Shown: piece by piece, positions 51,279-60,207 of the stretch
Layout of the letters: every line of letters begins with the position of its first letter
Numbering within the stretch: position 1 is the first letter of the stretch
DNA from: CAJGDV01 sp036667875
Lineage (GTDB): Bacteria > Bacillota_I > Bacilli_A > RF39 > UBA660
Reading direction: 5' to 3'
DNA length: 64,000 bases
Assembly (NCBI GenBank): GCA_036667875.1
Contig: JAVWTD010000004.1
Location: 1-64,000, forward strand
Translations under genes and position numbers: made by a program
Notes under the pieces: generated by a model
Database searches by the model: none
Told to the model about the DNA's origin: nothing
The model's input: only the letters and a program-made list of their open reading frames with translations

Positions 51279-53791
51279 TTACCTGCTTTATTTTGTAATT
51301 TGTATAATACATTAAGTGCTTCAAATGGGGTAGTATTCATTAAATCTAATTTTTTAATTTCTTCTTCTACTTCGTTTGGTACATCTAAAGGTAGTGCTTC
51401 TTGTATTAATATGTCTCTTTTATTTTCTTTATTTTCGTATATTTTTAATATTTCATCTGCTCTTTTTATTAGGCTATCTGGTAGGTTAGCAAGTTTAGCA
51501 ACATGAATTCCATAACTTTTTGACACACTACCGTCTTTAATTTTATGTAAAAATGTTATGTTACCTTCTTCTTCGTATGCACTAACATGAATATTTTTAA
51601 GTCCTTTTAATGTTTTATCTAGGTCTGTTAATTCATGATAATGGGTTGAAAAGAATGTTCTTGCTCCTATATTTTTATTAATATATTCTATTATTGATTG
51701 TGCTAGCGACATGCCATCAAATGTGGCTGTTCCTCTTCCTAGTTCATCAAATAATATTAAACTATTTTTTGTTGCATTTTTTATAGCGTAGTTTGCTTCT
51801 AGCATTTCAACCATAAATGTTGATTCTCCACTTACTAAATCATCTGATGCTCCAATTCTTGTGTATATTGCATCAAAAAGTGGAATAACTGCTTTTTCTG
51901 CTGGTACAAAACAACCTATTTGAGCCATAATTGATGTAATTGCTATTTGACGCATAAAAGTACTTTTCCCTGCCATATTTGGTCCAGTTATGAGAAGAAT
52001 ATTAGTATCTTTGTCCATTTTTATATCGTTTGGTACAAATTCTTTTTCAAGAACTTTTTCAACTACAGGGTGTCTATTATTTTTAACGTCAATAATATCT
52101 CCTAGAATTGGTCTAACATAGTTATTTTCTTCTGTAACTGTTGCAAAAGATTGCAGAACATCTACTTCACTTATTATTTTGGATATGTTTTGTAGTTTAG
52201 GGATAAATTCTTTTATTTTTTCTCTTATAGAAACAAACAAATTATATTCAAGTTCAATAATTCTTTCTTCAGCGTTTAAAATTAGGGCTTCTTTTTCTTT
52301 TAGAATAGGACTTATATATCTTTCACAATTAGATAGAGTTTGTCTTCTTTCATATCCATATTCTTCTTTAACAAGTCCTATATTTCCTTTTGAAACTTCA
52401 ATATAATAACCAAAAACTTTATTAAATCCTATTTTTAAATTTTTAATTCCCGTTCTTTCTTTTTCACTTGCTTCAAAAGCAGCAACAAAATCTTTGCCGC
52501 CTTTTCTTAAACTTTTGAGTAAATCAAGTTCTTCATTATATCCTTCTTTTATTAAATATCCTTCTTTGACTGCAACTGGAGGATTTTCATAAATACTATT
52601 TAGTAAAATTTCATATAAATTGTCTAGCGGTTCTAATTTTTTATAGAATTTTATGCTTTCTAATAAGTCTTTTATAGCGGGCATTACTTTTAGTGAATTT
52701 CTGAGTTGGATTAAATCTCTAGCGTTTGCACTTCCAAAGGCTATTCTTCCACTTAATCTTTCTAAATCATAGACCTCATCTAGTAAATCTTGTAAGTCAA
52801 TTCTTGTTAAGAATTCTTTTAATAAAATTTGAACCATATCATATCTTTTTTCAATAACTTGTTTATTTACTAATGGATTTTCTATAAAGTTCTTAAGCAT
52901 TCTAGCACCACTAGCGGTTTTTGTCTTATCAAGAAGCCATAGAAGAGAATAAGTTCTTTCTTTTAGTCTTAAAGTTTCAGTTAATTCAAGATTTCTTTTG
53001 GTATGGATATCCATTTTCATTGTTTCATTAAATTCAATTATTTTTGCTTCTTGCAAGTGAGACAAATAACTCATTTGGGTTTCAAAAATATATGTTAAAA
53101 GATGGTTAATGGTTGTGATAAGACGCATGTCTCCTACATTTTTTGTAACTCCATTATATTCTTTAAATGATTTTATATCATCTCTTATAGTTACTATTAT
53201 GGAATAATTATTTTTTAATTTATTTATTATTTCTTTTTCTGTTTCAGAATTAGTAATTATTTCTTTTATTTTAAATGATAAGATTCGACTGATTATTTCT
53301 TCTTTTGGAATAATACAGGTATATATTTCACCTGTAGAAATATCACAGTAACTAACAGCATATTCTTCATTAAATGGTATTATGCTTCCAATATAATTAT
53401 TTTCATTATCTTTTAAAGACTCACTATTCATGACTGTTCCTATTGAAACTATTCGAGTAAGCCCACGCTCTACAATTCCCTTTGAACTTGAAGGATCTTC
53501 AAGTTGTTCACAGATTCCTACTTTATATCCTTTTTCTACTAGTCTTTCAATATATATGTTTGATGCATGATGTGGAACTCCACACATTGGAATTTTTTCT
53601 TCAAGTCCAGCACTCTTTCCTGTTAGAGTTAATTCAAGTTCTCTTGATACATTTATTGCGTCTTCAAAAAACATTTCATAAAAATCTCCAAGTCTAAAAA
53701 AGATAATAATATCTTCATTTTTGTTTTTTATTTCTAGGTATTGTTTCATCATTGGAGTTACTTTTGACATATCTACTTCGTTTCTTTTCAT
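51275..53791 (-). CDS. mutS: DNA mismatch repair protein MutS
   Basis: The mismatch sensor. The 838-residue product has TPMMKQYLEIK and the mismatch-reading Phe-x-Glu motif (F37-Y38-E39 in LGDFYEMFF), connector and lever domains, and the ABC-type ATPase: ITGPNMAGKSTFMRQ (Walker A), FDELGRGTATFDG (Walker B) and FSTHYHELTDL. It has a normal length and the C-terminal region. A ten-residue reading frame overlaps its start. mutL is not in the window. Confidence 0.97.
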   Translation of the reverse strand: MKRNEVDMSKVTPMMKQYLEIKNKNEDIIIFFRLGDFYEMFFEDAINVSRELELTLTGKSAGLEEKIPMCGVPHHASNIYIERLVEKGYKVGICEQLEDPSSSKGIVERGLTRIVSIGTVMNSESLKDNENNYIGSIIPFNEEYAVSYCDISTGEIYTCIIPKEEIISRILSFKIKEIITNSETEKEIINKLKNNYSIIVTIRDDIKSFKEYNGVTKNVGDMRLITTINHLLTYIFETQMSYLSHLQEAKIIEFNETMKMDIHTKRNLELTETLRLKERTYSLLWLLDKTKTASGARMLKNFIENPLVNKQVIEKRYDMVQILLKEFLTRIDLQDLLDEVYDLERLSGRIAFGSANARDLIQLRNSLKVMPAIKDLLESIKFYKKLEPLDNLYEILLNSIYENPPVAVKEGYLIKEGYNEELDLLKSLRKGGKDFVAAFEASEKERTGIKNLKIGFNKVFGYYIEVSKGNIGLVKEEYGYERRQTLSNCERYISPILKEKEALILNAEERIIELEYNLFVSIREKIKEFIPKLQNISKIISEVDVLQSFATVTEENNYVRPILGDIIDVKNNRHPVVEKVLEKEFVPNDIKMDKDTNILLITGPNMAGKSTFMRQIAITSIMAQIGCFVPAEKAVIPLFDAIYTRIGASDDLVSGESTFMVEMLEANYAIKNATKNSLILFDELGRGTATFDGMSLAQSIIEYINKNIGARTFFSTHYHELTDLDKTLKGLKNIHVSAYEEEGNITFLHKIKDGSVSKSYGIHVAKLANLPDSLIKRADEILKIYENKENKRDILIQEALPLDVPNEVEEEIKKLDLMNTTPFEALNVLYKLQNKAGK

Positions 53792-53820
53792 TTTAAATCC
53801 CCCTTTGTATATTTTAACAT
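53788..53820 (-). CDS. Ten-codon upstream open reading frame of mutS
   Basis: MLKYTKGDLK is preceded by a strong TAGGAG (about six bases upstream). Its stop TGA overlaps the mutS ATG (ATGA). The mutS ribosome binding site lies within it. It may couple or regulate mutS translation. It may also be chance, as it is very short. Confidence 0.4.
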   Translation of the reverse strand: MLKYTKGDLK

Positions 53821-53858
53821 ATTTTCTCCTAATTTATAAAAGAAAATTATAAGCATTT

Positions 53859-53890
53859 AAAAAGGTCTAACTTAAATTGTTAGTCCTTCT
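53859..53890 (-). terminator. Intrinsic terminator of ylbL
   Basis: GGACTAAC / GTTAGACC (one mismatch) with a 7-base loop, then T residues, on the minus strand, overlapping the reconstructed ylbL stop. Confidence 0.65.
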
Positions 53891-55048
53891 TTTTATAGTT
53901 TTTTAAATAATTTAGTGCTTCATCAAGTGTTTCTACTCCTATTATTTTAATTTTATATTTATTTTTCTTTTTTTCTTTCATTNNNNNNNNNNNNNNNNNN
54001 NNNNNNNNNNNNNNNNNNNNNNNNNNNNNNNNNNNNNNNNNNNNNNNNNNNNNNNNNNNNNNNNNNNNNNNNNNNNNNNNNNTGTTTCTACTCCTATTAT
54101 TTTAATTTTATATTTATTTTTCTTTTTTTCTTTCATTGCTTCTTCATAATTTTCTCCTGCTGGGCAGAAGAATAGATCGGCTTTCTTTTTTACTACTCCT
54201 GCTAGTTTATATTTGATTCCTCCAATTTCTCCTACGCTTCCGTCTGGTTCTATTGTTCCTGTTCCTGCTATTTTTAGTCCATTTGTAATATCTTCTTTGA
54301 CTAGATAATTATAGATTGTAAGGGTTGTTATTAGTCCACCTGATGGTCCTGATTCTTTTGAATCAAAATTAAATTTACAGTCTGGATTTGATTTAATATC
54401 AAAAGCTGGTTGTAAAATTACTCCGATTTTTTTATCTTTATCTAGTTTTGCGTATCTAGTATAGGTTTTATTCTTTCTTATTACTTCAATAATAATTCTT
54501 GAGTTTGCGTCACATGTTTCTAAAACTTTTCCTACATCTGTTACGTTTGCAACAGGAATATGATTTATTTTAGTTATTGAATCGCCTATTAGTAAATCAG
54601 TATCTGCTTCAGGGAATTTATAAAGTAATAGGACTCTATTATTTTTAATGCTTACTTCTTTACCCGCTCTTGTATAGGCATATAAAACTGCATTTGCGGC
54701 TGTTGTTTGTAAGTATATTTTTCCTCTTTCTTCTGATTCGGCTTTTGTTTCATTTTCTAAAATAACTTCTTCTTTTTTTAAGATATCCCATTTTTTATTA
54801 AACTGAGCTACTAGTAAAAGTGGTAAAGTGGCTGGTATTTCTGAAACATAGGCCATGTTAAATGAGCCTTTTTTAGTTGGTGCATCTTTTATTGAAACTC
54901 GTTTAGAAGCGTCAATTAAACCTCCTGGAGCATCAATATAAAATGGCAATTGATAAGTTGCAATAAATATTGTAATAATAAATATTATTATCTCTTTATA
55001 ATTATCTTTTAATGTTTTTTTAATAGTTTCATATATTTTATTAAGCAT
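53880..55048 (-). CDS. ylbL: YlbL/SepM-type PDZ and Lon-like serine protease, interrupted by an assembly gap
   Basis: A membrane-anchored protease: helix (about 19-36), PDZ domain (about 120-215; DLLIGDSITKINHIPVANV) and Lon-like S16 domain (about 225-340) with ESGPSGGLI (catalytic Ser), GTGTIEPDGSVGEIGGIKYKL (Lys; read in two parts). 100 Ns at 53983-54082 split the gene, but the same 55 bases occur on both sides. If the copies are merged, the frame continues from GVET into LDEALNYLKNYKKKD and stops at 53880. The gene is therefore probably intact. It is divergent from ylbJ, as in Bacillus, where they are near. Confidence 0.85.
53928..53982. repeat. 55-base sequence duplicated across the N gap, left copy
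   Basis: Identical to 54083-54137, with the gap between them. This looks like an un-merged overlap of two contig ends, not a biological repeat. Confidence 0.85.
53983..54082. other. Assembly gap, 100 N placeholder
   Basis: Exactly 100 Ns, the standard placeholder size. The flanking duplicate suggests the true gap length is negative (an overlap of 55 bases). Confidence 0.95.
54083..54137. repeat. 55-base sequence duplicated across the N gap, right copy
   Basis: Identical to the copy at 53928-53982. Confidence 0.85.
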
Positions 55049-55071
55049 AGTTTTTTCTCCTTTAGATTGGA

Positions 55072-56040
55072 ATGATGATTATTAAACGACTTTACAATTT
55101 ATTGTATGTAATTATTCTTTTATTTATTTGTAGTCAGATATTAATTAAATCAGATGTTGTAATTGATTCAGTATCTTTTGCGTTTAATTTATGGAAAAAC
55201 AATATTTTTCCTTCACTTTTTCCTTTTTTTGTTATATCCGAACTTTTAATTAATTATGGTTTTGTTGAATTAATAAGTGAGATTATAGGTCCATTCATGA
55301 ATAAAGTGTTTAAGTGTGGATCTAATTCTTCTTTTATATTTATAATGAGTATTTTAAGTGGAATTCCTTCAAATGCAAAATATATAAGTGAACTATATAA
55401 AGAAGGTTTAATTGACACTAAAGAAGGTACTAAGATTCTTATGTTTACTCATTTTTCTAATCCTTTATTTATACTAGGCACTCTATCTATAACATTCTTA
55501 AATAATAAAGAAGTTGGCTTATTAATTCTATGTACTCATTATATCACAAATATAATAATAGGTATATTATTTAGAAATTATTGCCCTACTAAAGAGAAAA
55601 AAACACTTAACTTAAGATTAGCTGTAAGGAAGATGAATAAAAGAAAAAATAACTTTGGAACTGTTTTAAAAAATTCTTTAATTAATAGTATTAATACTAT
55701 GCTTCTTATTTTAGGAATTGTTACATTCTTTTTGATTATAACTACTATAATTGACTCAAATATTAATATTCCTCCATATTATCAAAGTATAATAAATGGA
55801 ATATTAGAGATGACCCAAGGGTTAAAATATATAAGTGTTTTGGATATTCCTCTTAAGGTTAAGGCAGTTCTTTCGACAATGATTATTTCTTTTGGTGGAT
55901 TTAGTGCCCACTTACAAGTAATGAGCATATTAAGTGATACAGAAATAAAGTATTTTCCTTATTTCATATCACGTGTAATACACTCACTTATTGCTTCAAT
56001 ATTGATTTTTATTTTTTTTGATTTATATTTTAGCTTGTAA
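55072..56040 (+). CDS. ylbJ: Sporulation membrane protein YlbJ (SpoVV)
   Basis: A 322-residue protein with about eight membrane helices. It matches YlbJ (SpoVV), implicated in dipicolinic acid movement into the forespore. Marks are FNLWKNNIFPSLFPFFVISELL, ILSGIPSNAKYISELYKEG and FTHFSNPLFILG. The ATG at 55072 has only GGA just upstream; one at 55075 is an alternative. It starts 24 bases from ylbL on the other strand. The stop overlaps the convergent pseudopilin gene by 11 bases. Confidence 0.9.
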   Translation: MMIIKRLYNLLYVIILLFICSQILIKSDVVIDSVSFAFNLWKNNIFPSLFPFFVISELLINYGFVELISEIIGPFMNKVFKCGSNSSFIFIMSILSGIPSNAKYISELYKEGLIDTKEGTKILMFTHFSNPLFILGTLSITFLNNKEVGLLILCTHYITNIIIGILFRNYCPTKEKKTLNLRLAVRKMNKRKNNFGTVLKNSLINSINTMLLILGIVTFFLIITTIIDSNINIPPYYQSIINGILEMTQGLKYISVLDIPLKVKAVLSTMIISFGGFSAHLQVMSILSDTEIKYFPYFISRVIHSLIASILIFIFFDLYFSL

Positions 56041-57607
56041 CACTTATGAGGGTTATCTTTATAAAACCATTCCCATTATGTCCTTTTTCGTATCCTTTTC
56101 CTGAAGGAGTTGGCATTGTTGTGTTCCCACTTGTTTGGGTACAACTAGAAACTGATGAGGCACAGTAGCCTGAACCTCCACCACCTCCCCCATAGCGAGA
56201 ACCTCCTCCTCCTCCGAAGTAGCCTCCACCGCCACCTCCTCCAGAGTATGAAGTAGCTCCTGATACATAAGTAGCACCATTACCACCTGTTAAAGATGCT
56301 CCTTTGGTTGCTACTTTAGTACAGTTAGTAGTATAACTAGCGGCATCTCCTCCTACTGTTGATGTTCCTGCTCCTCCTAAATAAGTTGGTGAAGAACATT
56401 CTCCGATTCCACCAGATATTCCTCCACCTATTCCTCCAAAGCATGTAAATGAAGAATCGTTACGGCATCCACCGCCACCGCCTCCTCCAGCAACTACTAG
56501 TCTAGAGGATAGATTATCATTATTTAATCTAACATCAGTAGAACCACCTCCAGAAGAGGCATAATTTAAGGCACTTCCACCACTATCTCCTCCTCCATTA
56601 AAACCTCCTGGAGCTGCTAAATTAGGGGTTCCGGTTGTTCCTTCTCCTCCTACAAATATTCTTAATTTATCATTTAAGTTTAAGTTTACATTACCGGAGG
56701 TATAACCTCCCAGTCCTTTCATACTTGTAGTACCACCACCTGATGCTCCCCAAGTTTCTACTTTATAAACACCTTTTACTGGAATATTTATTTCTTCTGG
56801 TACTCCTTTATAATTAAATGTGTAAAGTGATTTTATAACTGTTACTTTTCTAGTTACTTCAGCCATAATAGAGCCGTTCATACTATAGTATTTATAGTGC
56901 TTATAATAGCTTTCTCCAACGACATTTCCTATTTCACCCGTTACTACTACTGATGGGTCATTATTGCTTGTAGTACTTGTTTTTACATCAAATAAATAGT
57001 ATCCTGGGTCAGTGTAGGGTATCCCTTCAAAAGCAATATCTTCTGCAGGTCCTATTAAGAATACTTTCTTTGTAGCATCAACGGTATCTACAATTGATGT
57101 TGAAATAGCTGTTTTCATACTATTATATTGATAAACAATATTTAAACCAAAGTCCTCTTCAGGAAGAAAGGTATTATAAATTGGCACTTTTATTGTTAAA
57201 ATACCATTTAATTCTTGATTAGTTAATGGGTACTTAGAAGCTTCTGCTGTTATAACAATATTTCCAAATTTACTTCCATCTACTAAAAATTCTTTATATG
57301 TTCCATAACTAAGAATACCTGCTTTTCTATCATAAGATAATACTTTACTTTTACCATCCGAAAAATAAAGTTCTAAACAAGTTTCACCACATTTATTAGC
57401 AATGGATAATTCTTTAGTTCTAAAGTCATAATTTATCTTTTCACTTAATAAGGCTTGCTTACTAAGTAGTTTTGTTTTAATTCCCGAATTTGTATAGATA
57501 TCTTTAATAATGAAGATAAGTTCAAAAAGGAAAAAGACAATAATAGATACTAAAATAAATGATACAATAAGTTCAACAGTAGTAAAACCATTTCTTTTTT
57601 TAGTCAT
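56030..57607 (-). CDS. Large pseudopilin-like protein with Gly-rich C-terminal domain
   Basis: A 525-residue pilin-like protein. A short leader ends at G-F with the prepilin cleavage motif (RNGFTTVELIVSFIL; Glu at +5), followed by one hydrophobic helix. Residues about 190-275 look like a DUF5011/Ig-like module (FEGIPYTDPGYYLFD, then EVTRKVTV). Residues about 275-515 are a Gly-rich domain (YKVETWGASGGG, VVAGGGGGGG, YSGGGGGGGYFGGGGGSRYG). This resembles polyglycine-helix domains such as that of the ALK receptor. Several cysteines may be disulfide-linked. It should be exported by the pilus machine. Confidence 0.75.
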   Translation of the reverse strand: MTKKRNGFTTVELIVSFILVSIIVFFLFELIFIIKDIYTNSGIKTKLLSKQALLSEKINYDFRTKELSIANKCGETCLELYFSDGKSKVLSYDRKAGILSYGTYKEFLVDGSKFGNIVITAEASKYPLTNQELNGILTIKVPIYNTFLPEEDFGLNIVYQYNSMKTAISTSIVDTVDATKKVFLIGPAEDIAFEGIPYTDPGYYLFDVKTSTTSNNDPSVVVTGEIGNVVGESYYKHYKYYSMNGSIMAEVTRKVTVIKSLYTFNYKGVPEEINIPVKGVYKVETWGASGGGTTSMKGLGGYTSGNVNLNLNDKLRIFVGGEGTTGTPNLAAPGGFNGGGDSGGSALNYASSGGGSTDVRLNNDNLSSRLVVAGGGGGGGCRNDSSFTCFGGIGGGISGGIGECSSPTYLGGAGTSTVGGDAASYTTNCTKVATKGASLTGGNGATYVSGATSYSGGGGGGGYFGGGGGSRYGGGGGGSGYCASSVSSCTQTSGNTTMPTPSGKGYEKGHNGNGFIKITLISVTS

Positions 57608-58571
57608 AAATGCTTCCTCCTAATACAGTATAGTACATATTTATTGTTTCATTATTTTTTGTCATTGTAATAGTATCATGTGATGAATTAATGTATTGTC
57701 TATTAGTTATAAGTTTTTTATAGTCTTCTGCATTAATTTTATTCCCACAGGTTACAGTAACTGTTGTAGAAGGTGCTACGCTTGTAGTGGTATTAACTTC
57801 ATAATAATTAATAGTTAATGTGCTTTCAAACTTTTTATAAGTTATTGTAGACGTATTAGCACTTTCATCAAGAACAGTTAGAATATTGTTTTTTGATAAA
57901 GTATGAGGATAAATGCATGAGTCATTTTTTATTGCATAGTCTGCTACATTAATATTTGCACCACAACCGACTTTTTTAATAGTAGGTTCTATTAAATCAA
58001 CATTTGTAGTATCTAATTTATGGTCTATTGTAAACTGTGTTTTGACATTTGAATTACAAGAACCTGTTATGATTGATTCATATTTTGATCCTGTTAATGC
58101 TTTAAGACTTGCAAAAGTATTATCTTTAAACTGTGCTATCAAGCGGTAGCCGCCACCACTTCCATGTTTAATAGTTTTTAAGAAATCATTCATATCTGTA
58201 TTAAAATTATTTTTTTCTTTTAAATTTTCAATATTTTCTTTTGCGAGGTATATTTTTTTTATATCTAGGCTTTCAAATAACTGATTACAGTATGAAGGTA
58301 CTTTAAAATAAATACTACTACATTCAGTAATATCTACATATTCATCAGTTATAAGGCGAGATGCCATTATGTCGAAATTCTCTTGTTCTATATATTTTTT
58401 AACATTATATAATCCGTACATTCCATTTATTGTATTATATGTAAAACTCTGATCATAACTTCTTATGACATTTTTAAATTGCACGTACATTAGTAATAAA
58501 ACAGTTATAAGCATTGTTGAAACTATTAATGTTTCTGTAAGCATGAAACCTTTATTTTTATCTTTTTTCAC
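57600..58571 (-). CDS. Pseudopilin-like protein
   Basis: A 323-residue protein. It starts at GTG 58571 (GGGG upstream) and has a prepilin motif, NKGFMLTETLIVSTML, with cleavage after G and Glu at +5, then a hydrophobic helix to about residue 30. The extracellular part has five or more cysteines and a Ser/Thr-rich C-terminal half (TTSVAPSTTVTVTCG). It overlaps the next pseudopilin by eight bases. Possibly a minor tip subunit, since no short major pilin is present. Confidence 0.75.
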   Translation of the reverse strand: MKKDKNKGFMLTETLIVSTMLITVLLLMYVQFKNVIRSYDQSFTYNTINGMYGLYNVKKYIEQENFDIMASRLITDEYVDITECSSIYFKVPSYCNQLFESLDIKKIYLAKENIENLKEKNNFNTDMNDFLKTIKHGSGGGYRLIAQFKDNTFASLKALTGSKYESIITGSCNSNVKTQFTIDHKLDTTNVDLIEPTIKKVGCGANINVADYAIKNDSCIYPHTLSKNNILTVLDESANTSTITYKKFESTLTINYYEVNTTTSVAPSTTVTVTCGNKINAEDYKKLITNRQYINSSHDTITMTKNNETINMYYTVLGGSIYD

Positions 58572-58589
58572 GATTTATCCCCTTCCTTA

Positions 58590-58618
58590 TTGTTTTTAGT
58601 CTAAATATATTATATAAT
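58590..58618 (+). promoter_or_regulatory. Promoter of pilB within the pilus divergent region
   Basis: TTGTTT (58590-58595) and TATAAT (58613-58618) are 17 bases apart on the plus strand. The -10 box lies inside the 26-bp palindrome at 58601-58626. Confidence 0.6.
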
Positions 58619-58626
58619 ATATTTAG
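58601..58626. promoter_or_regulatory. Perfect 26-bp palindrome between the divergent pilus genes
   Basis: The 26 bases from CTAAATATAT to the mirror ATATATTTAG are exactly self-complementary, with TATAAT on both strands at the centre. It occupies the divergent promoter between pilB and the pseudopilin pair. A dimeric regulator bound here could control both sides. AT-rich palindromes can occur by chance, but 13 perfect pairs are unlikely. Confidence 0.6.
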
Positions 58627-58669
58627 GATAAATGCTAGTCCAAAGTTTATAAAGGGGATGAATTATATA

Positions 58670-60145
58670 ATGCTTAAAACGTTTGATTTTGAAAAAATGC
58701 CTATTGTTGAGATAGTTAATGATATATTGGTGGATGCCGCTAAACGTGGTGCATCTGATATCCATTTTGATCCAATCACAGAAAATATGAAAGTAAGAAT
58801 TCGTATAGATGGTGCTTTACTGGACTATGCCTTAATTCCTAATGCTGTTAAGAAAAACTTGACTACTCGTGTAAAAATAATAAGTGGAATGAATATCACT
58901 GAATCACGTCTACCTCAAGATGGTGCTATTAAAGCCCGTCTAAAGGATTTAGATATGGATATGCGTGTTTCTGTTCTACCTATTAGTACAGGTGAAAAGA
59001 TAGTTATTCGTATCTTAGATTATTCAAGAAGTTTATCTGGGCTAGATCAATTAGATTTTAGTGAAGAAAACTTTAAAAAGGTTTTACACATGATTGGAGT
59101 ACCAAATGGTATAGTTCTGGTAACTGGAGCAACCGGTAGTGGTAAATCAACAACTGTTTATTCTATCTTACAGAGATTAAATAAAGAAGAAACAAATATT
59201 ATTTCCGTTGAAGATCCAGTAGAAATGGATATTGAAGGAATTAATCAAGTACAGACAAATAGTGAGATTGGTCTTACTTTTGCAGCTGCCCTTCGTTCTA
59301 TCTTACGACAGGACCCTAATATTATAATGATTGGGGAGATTCGTGATACAGAGACTGCCAAAATAGCAGTTCGAGCATCAATTACAGGACATTTAGTATT
59401 ATCTACTCTACATACTAACAATGCTTTAAATACTATAGAACGTTTACTAGATATGGAAGTTGAAAGATATTTGCTATCAAGTGCACTTACTGGTATTATA
59501 TCTCAAAAATTAGCGCGTAGACTATGCCCAAAATGTAAAAAATTAAGACCTACTAATGATTATGAAAAATCTTTATTTAAAAAGGTTTTAGATCATGAAG
59601 TTGCTCAAGTTTATACTGCCGAAGGCTGTGAAGAGTGTGGAAATGGTTATAAAGGACGTATTGCCCTTCATGAAGTTTTAGTAATTGACCAGGATATAAG
59701 AGATGCATTAAGTGGTGGTATTAGTAAAGAAAAACTTCGTGCTTTAGTATATAATTCCGGTTCAACAACTTTATTACAAGATGGTATTAAAAAAGTAGAA
59801 CAAGGTTTTAGTACAGTAGAAGAAGTATTAAAATTAATAGAACTTGATGACGATAATTTAGGAAGCAAAAATAAAAATTCAGGATTGAAAGCCGCTATAG
59901 AAGCAAGTGAACTTGCAAAAAGAGATTTAGAAGCAGCTACAGAGGCTCTAAAAAAAGAAGAAGATTCTTTAAGTAATTCAGTTGTAGAAGAAACTTTAGA
60001 AGCTCCTAAAAGTGAAGAGCTTGTAATAAATGAAGTTCAAGCTGAAACTTTGGAAGTTCCTAAAAGTGAAGAGCTTGTAATAAATGAAGTTCAAAGTGAA
60101 TCTTTAGAATTAGAAAGTCCAGAAGTAGAAAAATTAGAATTTTAA
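58670..60145 (+). CDS. pilB: Type IV pilus assembly ATPase (PilB/GspE-like)
   Basis: The cytoplasmic hexameric motor that drives pilus extension. The 491-residue product starts directly at the N2 domain (DAAKRGASDIHFDP) and lacks the usual N1 domain. It has ATGSGKSTTVYSIL (Walker A), EDPVEMDI (Asp box), IIMIGEIRDTETA (Walker B), TLHTNNAL (His box) and a zinc tetracysteine CPKCK ... CEEC. The C-terminal tail has an 18-residue repeat. ATG 58670 is used because AAGGGGATGA is well placed; ATG 58658 overlaps it. Confidence 0.92.
   Translation: MLKTFDFEKMPIVEIVNDILVDAAKRGASDIHFDPITENMKVRIRIDGALLDYALIPNAVKKNLTTRVKIISGMNITESRLPQDGAIKARLKDLDMDMRVSVLPISTGEKIVIRILDYSRSLSGLDQLDFSEENFKKVLHMIGVPNGIVLVTGATGSGKSTTVYSILQRLNKEETNIISVEDPVEMDIEGINQVQTNSEIGLTFAAALRSILRQDPNIIMIGEIRDTETAKIAVRASITGHLVLSTLHTNNALNTIERLLDMEVERYLLSSALTGIISQKLARRLCPKCKKLRPTNDYEKSLFKKVLDHEVAQVYTAEGCEECGNGYKGRIALHEVLVIDQDIRDALSGGISKEKLRALVYNSGSTTLLQDGIKKVEQGFSTVEEVLKLIELDDDNLGSKNKNSGLKAAIEASELAKRDLEAATEALKKEEDSLSNSVVEETLEAPKSEELVINEVQAETLEVPKSEELVINEVQSESLELESPEVEKLEF
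59990..60109 (+). repeat. Tandem 54-bp repeat in the 3' end of pilB
   Basis: Two near-identical 54-bp units (59990-60043 and 60044-60097) encode ETLE[AV]PKSEELVINEVQ[AS]. A partial third follows (ESLE). It codes for an acidic, probably flexible tail. Confidence 0.85.
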
Positions 60146-60169
60146 AGGAATTAGATATTCCTTTTTTTT
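60145..60169 (+). terminator. Intrinsic terminator of pilB
   Basis: AAGGAAT / ATTCCTT with a 5-base loop and eight T residues on the plus strand. Confidence 0.8.
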
Positions 60170-60173
60170 GTAA

Positions 60174-60207
60174 TAAAAAACTATTAAGAAATTAAACTTA
60201 ATAGTTT
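60174..60207 (-). terminator. Intrinsic terminator of pilC-pilD
   Basis: AAACTATTAAG / CTTAATAGTTT with an 8-base loop and a T tract on the minus strand, overlapping the pilD stop. Confidence 0.8.

Noticed and set aside
53983..54082. Truncation of ylbL by the N run
   Set aside because: The flanking 55-base duplicate and the restored reading frame show an artefact.
56059..56286. Glycine/valine-rich frame overlapping the pseudopilin gene
   Set aside because: It is a frame shadow of the glycine-rich repeats with no start signal.
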